DNA from: Aliivibrio_A sp016764915
GTDB taxonomy: Bacteria; Pseudomonadota; Gammaproteobacteria; Enterobacterales; Vibrionaceae
Direction: 5' to 3'
Length of the DNA: 64,000 bases
NCBI GenBank assembly: GCA_965224595.1
Contig: OZ245058.1
Coordinates: 2,976,001-3,040,000 of the forward strand
This document shows, piece after piece, positions 37,801 to 46,858 of this stretch. The translations under genes and the position numbers were made by a program. The notes below the pieces were generated by a model. It was given only the letters and a program-made list of their open reading frames with translations. It was not told the DNA's origin and searched no databases. How positions within the stretch are numbered: position 1 is the first letter of the stretch; each line of letters opens with the position of its first letter.

Positions 37801-38897
37801 CACTACTTCTTTCAGCAGGTTACAGCGAAGAGAGACTTGCGACTATTGGTCGTAAACATTGGCTTGAGCAGACACTGGATGATGAAGATCAGCAGAATCA
37901 ACTTGAGCAACTTGCTGAGCAGTTCGACGAACTTAAGGCCGAATTTGATAAGAAATTCGATACCAAGCGTCGTAAGATTACTCAAGGTGATGATTTAGCA
38001 CCGGGTGTTCTTAAGATTGTTAAGGTCTATCTTGCCGTTAAACGTCGCATTCAACCTGGTGATAAGATGGCAGGTCGTCATGGTAACAAAGGTGTAATCT
38101 CTAAGATTAACCCTGTTGAAGATATGCCGTATGACGAAACCGGACGTCCAGTCGATATTGTACTTAACCCATTGGGTGTACCTTCACGAATGAACATCGG
38201 TCAGATCCTTGAAACACATATGGGTCTAGCTGCACGTGGTATTGGTGATAAACTGAACAAGATGCTTAAAGAACAACAGGAACTACATAGGTTCCGTAAT
38301 TTCTTGCAGAAAGTTTATGATCTTGGCGAAACACGTCAGAATATCGATATTGCTGAGTTAACTGATGACGAGGTAAGAACGTTAGTTCAGAACCTTCGTG
38401 GTGGTCTTCCTATAGCGACTCCAGTATTTGATGGTGCTTCAGAAGTATCAATTAAAGAACTGTTGAAGCTGGCAGATCTGCCTGAATCTGGTCAGTTAAA
38501 TCTGTTTGATGGTCGAACTGGTGATAAATTTGAGCGTCCAGTAACTGTTGGTTACATGTATATGCTTAAATTGAACCACTTAGTTGATGACAAGATGCAC
38601 GCGCGTTCAACTGGCTCTTACAGTTTAGTTACTCAGCAGCCGTTGGGTGGTAAAGCTCAGTTTGGTGGTCAGCGTTTCGGAGAGATGGAAGTATGGGCAC
38701 TAGAAGCATATGGTGCTGCTTATACTCTTCAAGAGATGCTAACTGTTAAGTCAGATGATGTGAATGGCCGAACTAAGATGTATAAAAACATCGTAGATGG
38801 CGATCATCGTATGGAACCTGGTATGCCAGAATCATTCAACGTATTGTTGAAAGAGATTCGCTCACTAGGTATCAACATCGAACTAGAAGATAAATAA
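34872..38897 (+). CDS. rpoB: RNA polymerase beta subunit RpoB
   Basis: The 1,341-residue beta subunit (E. coli 1,342) forms one pincer of RNA polymerase and most of the rifampicin pocket. Cluster I reads [12 protein letters not shown] at 508-519 and [11 protein letters not shown] from 524, with Asp516, His526 and Ser531 all wild type, so no rifampicin-resistance substitution is visible at these positions. Other landmarks are GRRIRS-type fork regions ([20 protein letters not shown]), the NMQRQAVPT segment, [20 protein letters not shown] and the C-terminal [20 protein letters not shown]. AGGA lies upstream of the ATG. It is followed after 82 bp by rpoC, with an unusual hairpin in between. Confidence 0.98.
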   Translation: [1341 protein letters not shown]

Positions 38898-38928
38898 TCA
38901 CAGTAATTGAGATTATTGAACGAACTTG

Positions 38929-38955
38929 AAGGCGCTCAGCCTGAGCGCCTTTTTT
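38929..38955 (+). terminator. Terminator-like hairpin between rpoB and rpoC
   Basis: AAGGCGCTCA-GCC-TGAGCGCCTTTTTT is an 8-bp GC-rich stem (extended by A-T pairs) followed by six T's, 25 bp before the rpoC GTG start. By form it is a rho-independent terminator inside an operon that must be co-expressed. Confidence 0.8.
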
Positions 38956-38979
38956 GGTACCTCCTTACAGGAGCCGAAT

Positions 38980-41900
38980 GTGAAAGACTTATTAAAGTTT
39001 CTGAAAGCACAGCATAAGACCGAAGAATTTGATGCTATAAAAATCGGTCTAGCATCACCAGACATGATTCGTTCATGGTCTTTTGGTGAAGTGAAGAAAC
39101 CAGAAACCATTAACTATCGTACCTTTAAGCCAGAACGTGATGGATTATTCTGCGCGCGTATCTTTGGCCCAGTTAAAGACTACGAGTGTCTTTGTGGCAA
39201 ATATAAACGCCTAAAGCACCGTGGTGTTATCTGTGAAAAATGTGGCGTTGAAGTAACGCAAACTAAAGTACGTCGTGACCGTATGGGTCATATCGAACTT
39301 GCGTCTCCTGTTGCACACATCTGGTTCCTAAAGTCACTTCCATCTCGTATTGGTTTGTTAATGGACATGCCATTACGAGATATCGAACGTGTACTTTACT
39401 TTGAATCATATGTGGTTACTGAACCCGGTATGACTGATCTTGAAAGCAGTCAGATACTTACTGAAGAAGAGTATTTAGACAAGCTTGAAGAGTGGGGTGA
39501 TGAATTCACCGCAAAGATGGGCGCTGAAGCGATTAAAGATCTGCTATCTACAATGAATATGCAGGCTGAAATCGAACAAATGCGTGAAGAGCTAGAAACG
39601 ACTAACTCTGAAACTAAGAAGAAAAAAGTCACTAAGCGCCTGAAACTTGTAGAAGCATTTGTTCAGTCTGGAAACAAACCAGAATGGATGATTTTAACTA
39701 TACTACCTGTTCTTCCGCCAGATCTTCGTCCTCTAGTACCTCTAGATGGAGGTCGTTTTGCGACTTCTGACTTGAATGATTTATACCGTCGCGTGATCAA
39801 CCGTAACAACCGTTTGAAGCGTCTTTTAGACCTTGCAGCACCAGACATTATCGTACGTAATGAAAAACGTATGCTTCAAGAGTCTGTTGATGCACTTCTT
39901 GATAACGGTCGTCGTGGTCGTGCGATTACAGGTTCTAACAAACGTCCACTTAAATCTTTGGCTGATATGATCAAGGGTAAGCAGGGGCGTTTCCGTCAGA
40001 ACTTACTTGGTAAGCGTGTTGACTACTCTGGTCGTTCTGTTATCACAGTTGGTCCATACCTACGTCTACACCAGTGTGGTCTTCCTAAGAAGATGGCACT
40101 TGAACTATTTAAACCATTTATCTATAGCAAGTTAGAGTCTCGTGGTCTTGCCACTACGATTAAAGCAGCTAAGAAAATGGTAGAACGCGAAGAAGCGATT
40201 GTTTGGGATATCCTAGAAGGCGTAATTCGTGAGCATCCAGTACTGCTTAACCGTGCACCAACACTTCACCGTCTTGGTATTCAGGCGTTTGAACCACTGT
40301 TAATCGAAGGCAAAGCGATTCAGTTACACCCACTAGTGTGTGCTGCTTATAACGCTGACTTCGATGGTGACCAAATGGCGGTACACGTACCCCTAACACT
40401 TGAAGCACAGTTAGAAGCTCGTACTTTGATGATGTCAACGAACAACATTCTATCTCCTGCGTCCGGTGATCCTATCATCGTACCTTCTCAGGATGTTGTC
40501 TTGGGTCTTTATTATATGACTCGTGACAGAATCAATGCAAAAGGCGAAGGTATGTACCTTGCTGGACCTGCAGAAGCAGAGAAAGCATATATAACTAAGC
40601 ACGCTGAACTGCATGCTCGCGTTAAGGTTCGTATTACTCAAACTATTCGTGATGAGAATGGTATTGAAACTACTGAGACTAAGCTTGAAGATACGACGGT
40701 TGGTCGTGCAATGCTTTGGGCTATCGTACCTAAAGGTATGCCGTTCAATCTTGTTAACCAAAAGCTGGGTAAAAAGCAGATCTCAACTCTACTAAATGAG
40801 TGTTATCGTAGCCTTGGTCTGAAAGAAACGGTTATCTTTGCTGACCAAATCATGTACACCGGTTTCGCGTATGCAGCACTTTCTGGTGTGTCTGTTGGTA
40901 TAGATGACATGGTTATTCCTGCTGCTAAGTATACGAAAGTTGCTGATGCAGAAGAAGAAGTTGCACAGATTCAGGCTCAGTTTCAATCTGGTCTAGTAAC
41001 TGCTGGCGAGCGTTATAACAAAGTTATTGATATCTGGGCTGCAACCAATGATCAGGTTGCTAACGAGATGATGAAGAACTTATCTATAGAAATGGTTATC
41101 AACAAAGATGGCGAAGAAGTAGAGCAAGAGTCGTTTAACAGTGTATATATGATGGCTGACTCCGGCGCTCGTGGTTCTGCCGCTCAGATTCGTCAGTTAG
41201 CTGGTATGCGTGGTCTGATGGCTAAGCCTGATGGCTCAATCATAGAAACACCGATCACGGCGAACTTCCGTGAAGGTTTGAATGTAAACCAATACTTTAT
41301 CTCCACTCACGGTGCTCGTAAAGGTCTTGCGGATACCGCTCTTAAAACCGCTAACTCCGGTTACCTAACTCGTCGTCTAGTTGACGTTGCTCAAGATGTG
41401 GTTATCCACCTTGACGATTGCGAAACTTACGAAGGCGTTACCATGATGCCTCTTATCGAGGGTGGTGATGTTAAAGAGCCACTTCATGAGCGTGTTCTTG
41501 GTCGTGTTGTTGCTGTTGACGTATTAAAGCCTGGTACAGATGAGGTTCTTCTTCCTCGTAACACACTTCTTGATGAGAAGTGGTGTCAGATTGTAGAAGA
41601 GAACTCAGTTGATGTTATCAAAGTACGCTCAGTGGTTAGCTGTAAAGCTGATTTCGGTTGTTGTGCTAAGTGTTACGGTCGTGACTTGGCTCGTGGACAT
41701 CTAATCAATATGGGTGAGTCTGTAGGTGTAATCGCAGCTCAGTCAATCGGTGAGCCAGGTACACAGCTTACGATGCGTACCTTCCACATTGGTGGTGCGG
41801 CTTCAACAGCAGCTGCAGAAAACAGTATTCAGGTTAAGAACAAAGGTACTGTGAAACTTCACAATGCTAAATTTGTAATTAACTCAGCGAAGAAGCTTGT

Positions 41901-43194
41901 TATTACTTCTCGTGCATCAGAAATGACTATTGTTGATGAATTTGGGCGTACTAAAGAGAGCTACAAGCTTCCTTATGGTTCGAGCTTAACCAAAGCAGAT
42001 AACGATTCAGTGAATGCAGGCGATATTATCGCTAACTGGGATCCGCATACAATGCCGATCATCACTGAAGTATCTGGTCAGGTTCAGTTCATCGATATGA
42101 TTGATGGTGTTACTATTACCACTCAAACGGATGAACTTACTGGTCTATCATCGATTGTTGTTCTAGATGCAGCTGAACGTGCTATGGCAGGTAAGGATAT
42201 GCGTCCAACCGTTAAACTGGTTGATGACAAAGGCAATGATATCATGATTCCTGGTACGTCGATGCCAGCACAGTACTTCCTACCTGGTAAGGCGATTGTT
42301 AACCTTACAGATGGTAATGAAGTTGGTATCGGTGAGACACTGGCTCGTATCCCTCAGGCATCTAAGGGTACGAAAGATATTACTGGTGGTCTACCACGAG
42401 TTGCTGACTTGTTCGAAGCACGTAAACCTAAAGAGCCTGCAATTTTGGCTGAGATATCTGGTGCGATTTCATTTGGTAAAGAAACCAAAGGTAAACGTCG
42501 CTTAGTTATTACTCCAACAGATGGCGAAGCGTACGAAGAGATGATCCATAAGTGGCGTCAACTTAACGTATTTGAAGGTGAGAAGGTCGAACGCGGTGAT
42601 GTAATCGCTGATGGTCCTGAAACTCCACATGATATTTTACGTCTACGTGGTGTACACGCAGTAACGAACTATATTGTAAATGAAGTTCAGGAAGTATATC
42701 GCTTACAGGGCGTTAAGATTAACGATAAGCACATTGAGACTATCGTTCGTCAGATGCTTCGTAAGTGTACGATTACCAAAGCGGGTGATTCTGACTTCCT
42801 TGAAGGTGAGCAGCTAGAGTTTGCAAATGTAACTATTGCTAACCGTAAGCTAGAAGCTGATGGCAAAACGCCAGCAAGCTTCGAACGTGACCTATTAGGT
42901 ATCACCAAAGCTTCATTAGCAACAGAGTCGTTCATCTCTGCAGCTTCGTTCCAAGAAACGACTCGCGTATTAACAGAAGCCGCTGTTTCTGGTAAACGTG
43001 ATGAGCTTCGTGGTTTAAAAGAGAACGTTATTGTAGGTCGTCTAATTCCTGCTGGTACTGGTTTTGCGTATCATCAAGAACGTCAAAAGCGACGTGCTGC
43101 TCAATTAGCACCTGAATCCGCACCAGTAGATGCAGAACAAGCCTCTCAAGACTTGTCAGCACTATTGAATGCAGGTTTCTCTTCTAAAAGTTAA
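38980..43194 (+). CDS. rpoC: RNA polymerase beta' subunit RpoC
   Basis: The 1,404-residue beta' subunit (E. coli 1,407) carries the catalytic Mg-binding loop NADFDGDQM at 458-466. The N-terminal zinc-binding cysteines are in CLCGKYKRLKHRGVICEKCG, the second zinc site in SCKADFGCCAKCYGRDLARG, and the bridge helix/trigger loop region in GARGSAAQIRQLAGMRGLMA. The start is a GTG at 38980 (VKDLLKFLKAQ) with AGGAG eight bases upstream; the frame is open 18 codons further up, but that stretch is the intergenic hairpin. It ends the rpl-rpo operon and is followed by a strong terminator. Confidence 0.98.
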   Translation: MKDLLKFLKAQHKTEEFDAIKIGLASPDMIRSWSFGEVKKPETINYRTFKPERDGLFCARIFGPVKDYECLCGKYKRLKHRGVICEKCGVEVTQTKVRRDRMGHIELASPVAHIWFLKSLPSRIGLLMDMPLRDIERVLYFESYVVTEPGMTDLESSQILTEEEYLDKLEEWGDEFTAKMGAEAIKDLLSTMNMQAEIEQMREELETTNSETKKKKVTKRLKLVEAFVQSGNKPEWMILTILPVLPPDLRPLVPLDGGRFATSDLNDLYRRVINRNNRLKRLLDLAAPDIIVRNEKRMLQESVDALLDNGRRGRAITGSNKRPLKSLADMIKGKQGRFRQNLLGKRVDYSGRSVITVGPYLRLHQCGLPKKMALELFKPFIYSKLESRGLATTIKAAKKMVEREEAIVWDILEGVIREHPVLLNRAPTLHRLGIQAFEPLLIEGKAIQLHPLVCAAYNADFDGDQMAVHVPLTLEAQLEARTLMMSTNNILSPASGDPIIVPSQDVVLGLYYMTRDRINAKGEGMYLAGPAEAEKAYITKHAELHARVKVRITQTIRDENGIETTETKLEDTTVGRAMLWAIVPKGMPFNLVNQKLGKKQISTLLNECYRSLGLKETVIFADQIMYTGFAYAALSGVSVGIDDMVIPAAKYTKVADAEEEVAQIQAQFQSGLVTAGERYNKVIDIWAATNDQVANEMMKNLSIEMVINKDGEEVEQESFNSVYMMADSGARGSAAQIRQLAGMRGLMAKPDGSIIETPITANFREGLNVNQYFISTHGARKGLADTALKTANSGYLTRRLVDVAQDVVIHLDDCETYEGVTMMPLIEGGDVKEPLHERVLGRVVAVDVLKPGTDEVLLPRNTLLDEKWCQIVEENSVDVIKVRSVVSCKADFGCCAKCYGRDLARGHLINMGESVGVIAAQSIGEPGTQLTMRTFHIGGAASTAAAENSIQVKNKGTVKLHNAKFVINSAKKLVITSRASEMTIVDEFGRTKESYKLPYGSSLTKADNDSVNAGDIIANWDPHTMPIITEVSGQVQFIDMIDGVTITTQTDELTGLSSIVVLDAAERAMAGKDMRPTVKLVDDKGNDIMIPGTSMPAQYFLPGKAIVNLTDGNEVGIGETLARIPQASKGTKDITGGLPRVADLFEARKPKEPAILAEISGAISFGKETKGKRRLVITPTDGEAYEEMIHKWRQLNVFEGEKVERGDVIADGPETPHDILRLRGVHAVTNYIVNEVQEVYRLQGVKINDKHIETIVRQMLRKCTITKAGDSDFLEGEQLEFANVTIANRKLEADGKTPASFERDLLGITKASLATESFISAASFQETTRVLTEAAVSGKRDELRGLKENVIVGRLIPAGTGFAYHQERQKRRAAQLAPESAPVDAEQASQDLSALLNAGFSSKS

Positions 43195-43218
43195 GATAAT
43201 TAGCTTCATGCAGTAATA

Positions 43219-43246
43219 AAAAAGGCACTCATTGAGTGCCTTTTTA
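43219..43246 (+). terminator. Terminator of the rpoBC operon
   Basis: AAAAAGGCACTCA/TGAGTGCCTTTTT hairpin with T5 tail, 25 bp after rpoC. Confidence 0.92.
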
Positions 43247-43267
43247 TTTGTCTAAATAAAAGAGAGT

Positions 43268-43302
43268 ATCTCTATTGCTGCCCACGTCGGTGCAATAGAG
43301 AT
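43268..43302 (-). terminator. Inverted repeat downstream of rsd
   Basis: ATCTCTATTGC and GCAATAGAGAT are perfect 11-bp arms around a 13-base loop just after the rsd stop. On the minus strand CTCTCTTTTATTT follows, so it may act as the rsd terminator. Confidence 0.5.
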
Positions 43303-43318
43303 AATTTCCTGTACGCGA

Positions 43319-43795
43319 CTAAGCGCCAGGAGGGTAAGCTAAACTGCTGCTGATCAGCTGAATAAGGCTATCTTCAAATTCAAGGCGGATTTCAATAAGC
43401 TCACCAAGGGATGAAAGATCAGAGTCAAAATAAGACGTCATTTTCTTTTCAGAACAATCAGTATATTTTTCAGTGAAATTAAGTAATGAATCAGTAGTTA
43501 AACTGATCTTAGAGTAGATCTGAGATATCTCATCAGTCGGTGAGTAGCCCGTTGCATTCCACTGTTCGATCACTTGATTATAAATTTTGAAATGCCCCTC
43601 TGAAATATAATCAATGAGTTGTTGATTGAATGATTGCAGAGTCTGTACAGTGGGCAGTTCTTTGGATTCAAATGGTGGTAGCCCGGCTAGCTTGCAATAG
43701 CTCACTAGAAGTTCTTGGCGAGTTTCTAGCCAGTGGTCAATCACAGAACTCGACCCTTTCCACTGCTCTTGAAATAGATTTAACTTAGTTAGCAT
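43319..43795 (-). CDS. rsd: Regulator of sigma D, Rsd
   Basis: Rsd is an anti-sigma factor that binds the housekeeping sigma-70 in stationary phase and in E. coli also stimulates SpoT hydrolase. The 158-residue all-helical protein has the same length as E. coli Rsd and shares GSSSVIDHWLETRQELLVSY, IDYISEGHFKIYNQVIEQ and the C-terminal LSSLGELIEIRLEFEDSLIQ. GAGG lies upstream of the ATG. The gene order rpoC...rsd-nudC-hemE, with rsd divergent from nudC, matches E. coli rsd-nudC-hemE. Nearby placement beside rpoBC is a consequence of gene loss or rearrangement between them. Confidence 0.9.
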   Translation of the reverse strand: MLTKLNLFQEQWKGSSSVIDHWLETRQELLVSYCKLAGLPPFESKELPTVQTLQSFNQQLIDYISEGHFKIYNQVIEQWNATGYSPTDEISQIYSKISLTTDSLLNFTEKYTDCSEKKMTSYFDSDLSSLGELIEIRLEFEDSLIQLISSSLAYPPGA

Positions 43796-43945
43796 AATGG
43801 GTATCCTCCACTTCTTAAATCTGTATCCCTAGAGGTTACTTTAACTCTCCATTCCTACAAGAGAAATGATTGAGTAAATAACCAGCTGTCTTAAGATTAG
43901 ATTGCCAGTATTTGAATAGCTCTGCAAGAGATAGAAGGTATATAG

Positions 43946-44713
43946 ATGTTAAAAGTGAATGAAAATGCCTATTGGTGTGTCGTTAATGATTCAGAATTAT
44001 GGTTGGAAAATGGACTATTTCCTTTGGGAAGTGCTGATTCTCTATCATTACCCATTGATAAAGCCGTAGTAATAGGGCAACTCAATAACTTGCCAGTAGT
44101 GTGGATAAATGACGATCATGTAGATTATGCAATCAATTTTAGTTGTTTACGTACACTACTCGTTGCAGACACGGTACTTTTTGAACTCGCAAGCCGAGCA
44201 ATTCAATTTGGTCACATGGTCAGAACTCAGCGTTTTTGTCCTCTGTGTGGAGGGCGCAACTCTTTTAATCATAATCAGTTAGCGATGCAGTGTGGTGAGT
44301 GCCGCACGCTGCATTATCCACGTATATTCCCGTGTATTATTGTCTCAGTGCGTAAAGGTAATCAGATACTGTTAGCTCAGCACACACGTCATAAAGGTGG
44401 GTTATATACTGTACTGGCTGGCTTTGTTGAGGTAGGGGAGACTTTGGAGCAGTGTGTTATTCGAGAAGTCAAAGAAGAGACAGGCATTGATGTTGGGAAT
44501 ATTCGTTATATTGGCAGTCAGCCATGGGCGTTCCCGTCAAGCTTAATGATGGCATTTCAAGCGGACTATGTTGGTGGGCAGATACAAATCGATAAAACAG
44601 AGCTGTGTAGTGCTGGTTGGTATGGAAATGATGATTTGCCAGACGTTGCACCGGAAGGAACCATTGCCAGAGCGCTGATCAACAAAACCCTAACAGAGAT
44701 TGAAATAAGTTAA
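43946..44713 (+). CDS. nudC: NAD(H) pyrophosphatase / RNA de-NADding enzyme NudC
   Basis: NudC hydrolyses NADH to NMNH and AMP and removes 5' NAD caps from RNA. The 255-residue protein (E. coli 257) has a zinc ribbon with two cysteine pairs (FCPLCGG and CGECRTLHYPR), the Nudix box GFVEVGETLEQCVIREVKEE TGI and the NADH-specific motif SQPWAFPSSLM that follows it. AGAAGG precedes the ATG. It is divergent from rsd across 150 bp and followed by hemE after 97 bp. Confidence 0.95.
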   Translation: MLKVNENAYWCVVNDSELWLENGLFPLGSADSLSLPIDKAVVIGQLNNLPVVWINDDHVDYAINFSCLRTLLVADTVLFELASRAIQFGHMVRTQRFCPLCGGRNSFNHNQLAMQCGECRTLHYPRIFPCIIVSVRKGNQILLAQHTRHKGGLYTVLAGFVEVGETLEQCVIREVKEETGIDVGNIRYIGSQPWAFPSSLMMAFQADYVGGQIQIDKTELCSAGWYGNDDLPDVAPEGTIARALINKTLTEIEIS

Positions 44714-44810
44714 TAAATAGAGGAGTAATTTGATCTAAATTGTAAAGCTATTCTGTTGTTGTGATTGATGGGTGGTACAATACATCGCAAAATAATAAGG
44801 GTTATTAACA

Positions 44811-45875
44811 ATGTCTGAATTGAAAAATGATTGCTACCTTCGTGCTCTTTTAAAAGAGCCTGTTGATTACACTCCAGTATGGATGATGCGCCAAGCTGGC
44901 CGATATCTTCCTGAGTATCGACAAACTCGCAGTGTTGCTGGTGATTTTATGTCTCTGTGTAAAAACGCCGAACTTGCCTCAGAGGTGACCCTACAACCTC
45001 TAAAACGTTTTCCATTAGATGCAGCGATTTTGTTTTCAGATATTTTAACCATTCCGGATGCAATGGGACTTGGCCTCTATTTTGAAGCAGGAGAGGGACC
45101 AAAATTTGAACGACCAATTACCTGTAAAGCCGATGTCGACAAAATTGGACTTCCTGATCCTGAAGGTGAACTTCAGTATGTAATGAATGCGGTTCGCCAA
45201 ATCAGAAAAGATCTTAATGGGGATGTGCCATTAATTGGTTTCTCTGGCAGCCCTTGGACGTTAGCGACTTATATGGTTGAAGGGGGCAGTTCAAAAGCTT
45301 TTACCAAAATTAAAAAAATGATGTATGCCGACCCTACTATCTTGCACGCCTTATTAGATAAATTAGCAGACAGTGTGGTTGAGTATTTGAATGCTCAAAT
45401 CAAAGCAGGTGCTCAGTCTGTGATGGTATTTGATACTTGGGGCGGCGTATTAACCCCTAGAGATTACAATGAATTTTCGCTGCAATATATGCATAAAATT
45501 GTTGATGGCTTAATTCGTGAAAACGACGGACGCCGTGTTCCTGTTACTCTGTTCACGAAGAATGGTGGCATGTGGCTTGAAAAAATCGCAGCAACAGGTT
45601 GTGATGCGATTGGACTTGATTGGACGATTAATATTGCGGATGCTAAAAAGCGTGTTGGTGATAAGGTTGCTTTACAAGGGAACATGGACCCATCAATGTT
45701 ATATGCATCACCTGAACGCATACGCGAAGAGGTTGGTACTATTTTAGAAGGATTTGGTGAAGGGACGGGTCACGTCTTTAACTTAGGCCATGGTATTCAC
45801 TTGGATGTGCCGCCTGAGAATGCGGGTGTATTTGTGGATGCCGTGCACGAGCTTTCTAAACCGTACCATAAGTAG
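44811..45875 (+). CDS. hemE: Uroporphyrinogen decarboxylase HemE
   Basis: HemE removes four carboxyl groups from uroporphyrinogen III to give coproporphyrinogen III in haem synthesis. The 354-residue cytoplasmic enzyme (E. coli 354) shows the N-terminal signature PVWMMRQAGRYLPEYR with the substrate-binding arginines, the second signature GFSGSPWTLATYMVEGG, the catalytic aspartate in FSDILTIPDAMG and NLGHGIHLDVPPENAG at the end. Its own promoter probably lies in the 97-bp gap after nudC (TACAATACATC). It ends in a strong terminator. Confidence 0.97.
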   Translation: MSELKNDCYLRALLKEPVDYTPVWMMRQAGRYLPEYRQTRSVAGDFMSLCKNAELASEVTLQPLKRFPLDAAILFSDILTIPDAMGLGLYFEAGEGPKFERPITCKADVDKIGLPDPEGELQYVMNAVRQIRKDLNGDVPLIGFSGSPWTLATYMVEGGSSKAFTKIKKMMYADPTILHALLDKLADSVVEYLNAQIKAGAQSVMVFDTWGGVLTPRDYNEFSLQYMHKIVDGLIRENDGRRVPVTLFTKNGGMWLEKIAATGCDAIGLDWTINIADAKKRVGDKVALQGNMDPSMLYASPERIREEVGTILEGFGEGTGHVFNLGHGIHLDVPPENAGVFVDAVHELSKPYHK

Positions 45876-45904
45876 CATTAAGATTGGCAGCGACACTAAG
45901 TGAT

Positions 45905-45936
45905 AGAGCTTACCCTGATGGTAAGCTCTTTTTTTT
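45905..45936. terminator. Terminator after hemE
   Basis: AGAGCTTACC-CTGAT-GGTAAGCTCT stem followed by seven T's. It lies between convergent genes and may also slow transcripts coming from the minus strand. Confidence 0.92.
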
Positions 45937-45943
45937 GTCTAAT

Positions 45944-46858
45944 TTAATACCCTTTCTCGAAATCGATTGGATTAATCAGTGCAAATCCTTGCTGCCAGCG
46001 CTGATAGTTTTCAGCGAATATCTCAAAAGCTTGTTCTGGAAAACTAACGGCCGCAACGTGCGGTGTCACTGTAATGTTGGGGTGATCCCAAAAAGGGCTC
46101 TGCTGCGATATTGGTTCTTTAATAAAGACATCCAAAAAGGCGTGTTCAATGCAGTCGTTCTGTAATGCGTACAACAGTCCGTCAACATCCAACGCTTCGC
46201 CCCGTCCAACATTGAACAGCAACGCCTGCTTACAGTGAGATAGTGACTTTTTATTGAGTATACTATTGGTGTCTTTGGTATTGGGTAATGTACTGACGAC
46301 AATATCAGCCATCTCTAAAGCGCGAGGCAGTTCTGAATTGTGAAAGGTGACATCAAATGGTGAGTCCACTGGAGGAATGCCTGTCCTATTGACCCCTATC
46401 GTTTGAATTCCGAGAGTATTAACGACGTTCGCTAAATATGAACCAATGGATCCCGTCCCTAAGATAACCATCCGTTTGCCAAGTAGAGTTGGATAGGGTT
46501 GTTGCTCCCAATGTTTGTTATTTTGCTGGTGACGATATTGGTCAAAGTTGCGATAGTGACTAATGGTATAACCTAAGACATATTCGGCAATAAGTTGACC
46601 AAAAATACCCTTTATATTAGTGAGTTGATAATCGCGACGCAGCTTCGGATCCGTTAAGGCATCAATACCTGCAAATGTCGATTGTACCCACTGAAGGTGT
46701 GGAAGTGTATCAAGGTGTTCAACCAGCCGTGGTGGGTCAGCGAGCACAATATTTGCCTGAGCAGGATTGTTGGTAATCTCAAGATTGTTAAGCTCTGCTT
46801 GAGCGATTAGTGATAAATAAGTTTGCTCTTGGTTGGATAAAATCAATAATTTGTTCAT
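45944..46858 (-). CDS. D-2-hydroxyacid dehydrogenase (GhrA-like)
   Basis: The 304-residue protein is a D-isomer-specific 2-hydroxyacid dehydrogenase. It has the NAD(P)-binding Rossmann motif ILGTGSIGSYLANV near residue 138, the substrate-binding arginine in NVGRGEALD, the glutamate in FLDVFIKEPIS and the catalytic histidine in VTPHVAAVSFPE. Such enzymes reduce glyoxylate, hydroxypyruvate or other 2-oxoacids; the exact substrate is not determined by sequence. AAGGAAG precedes the ATG. It sits on the opposite strand between hemE and yjaG, where E. coli carries nfi, and is divergent from yjaG. Confidence 0.9.
   Translation of the reverse strand: MNKLLILSNQEQTYLSLIAQAELNNLEITNNPAQANIVLADPPRLVEHLDTLPHLQWVQSTFAGIDALTDPKLRRDYQLTNIKGIFGQLIAEYVLGYTISHYRNFDQYRHQQNNKHWEQQPYPTLLGKRMVILGTGSIGSYLANVVNTLGIQTIGVNRTGIPPVDSPFDVTFHNSELPRALEMADIVVSTLPNTKDTNSILNKKSLSHCKQALLFNVGRGEALDVDGLLYALQNDCIEHAFLDVFIKEPISQQSPFWDHPNITVTPHVAAVSFPEQAFEIFAENYQRWQQGFALINPIDFEKGY

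Noticed and set aside
38926..38979. Longer RpoC N-terminus from a TTG at 38926
   Set aside because: The extra codons are the intergenic hairpin; the GTG at 38980 has AGGAG and the conserved N-terminus.
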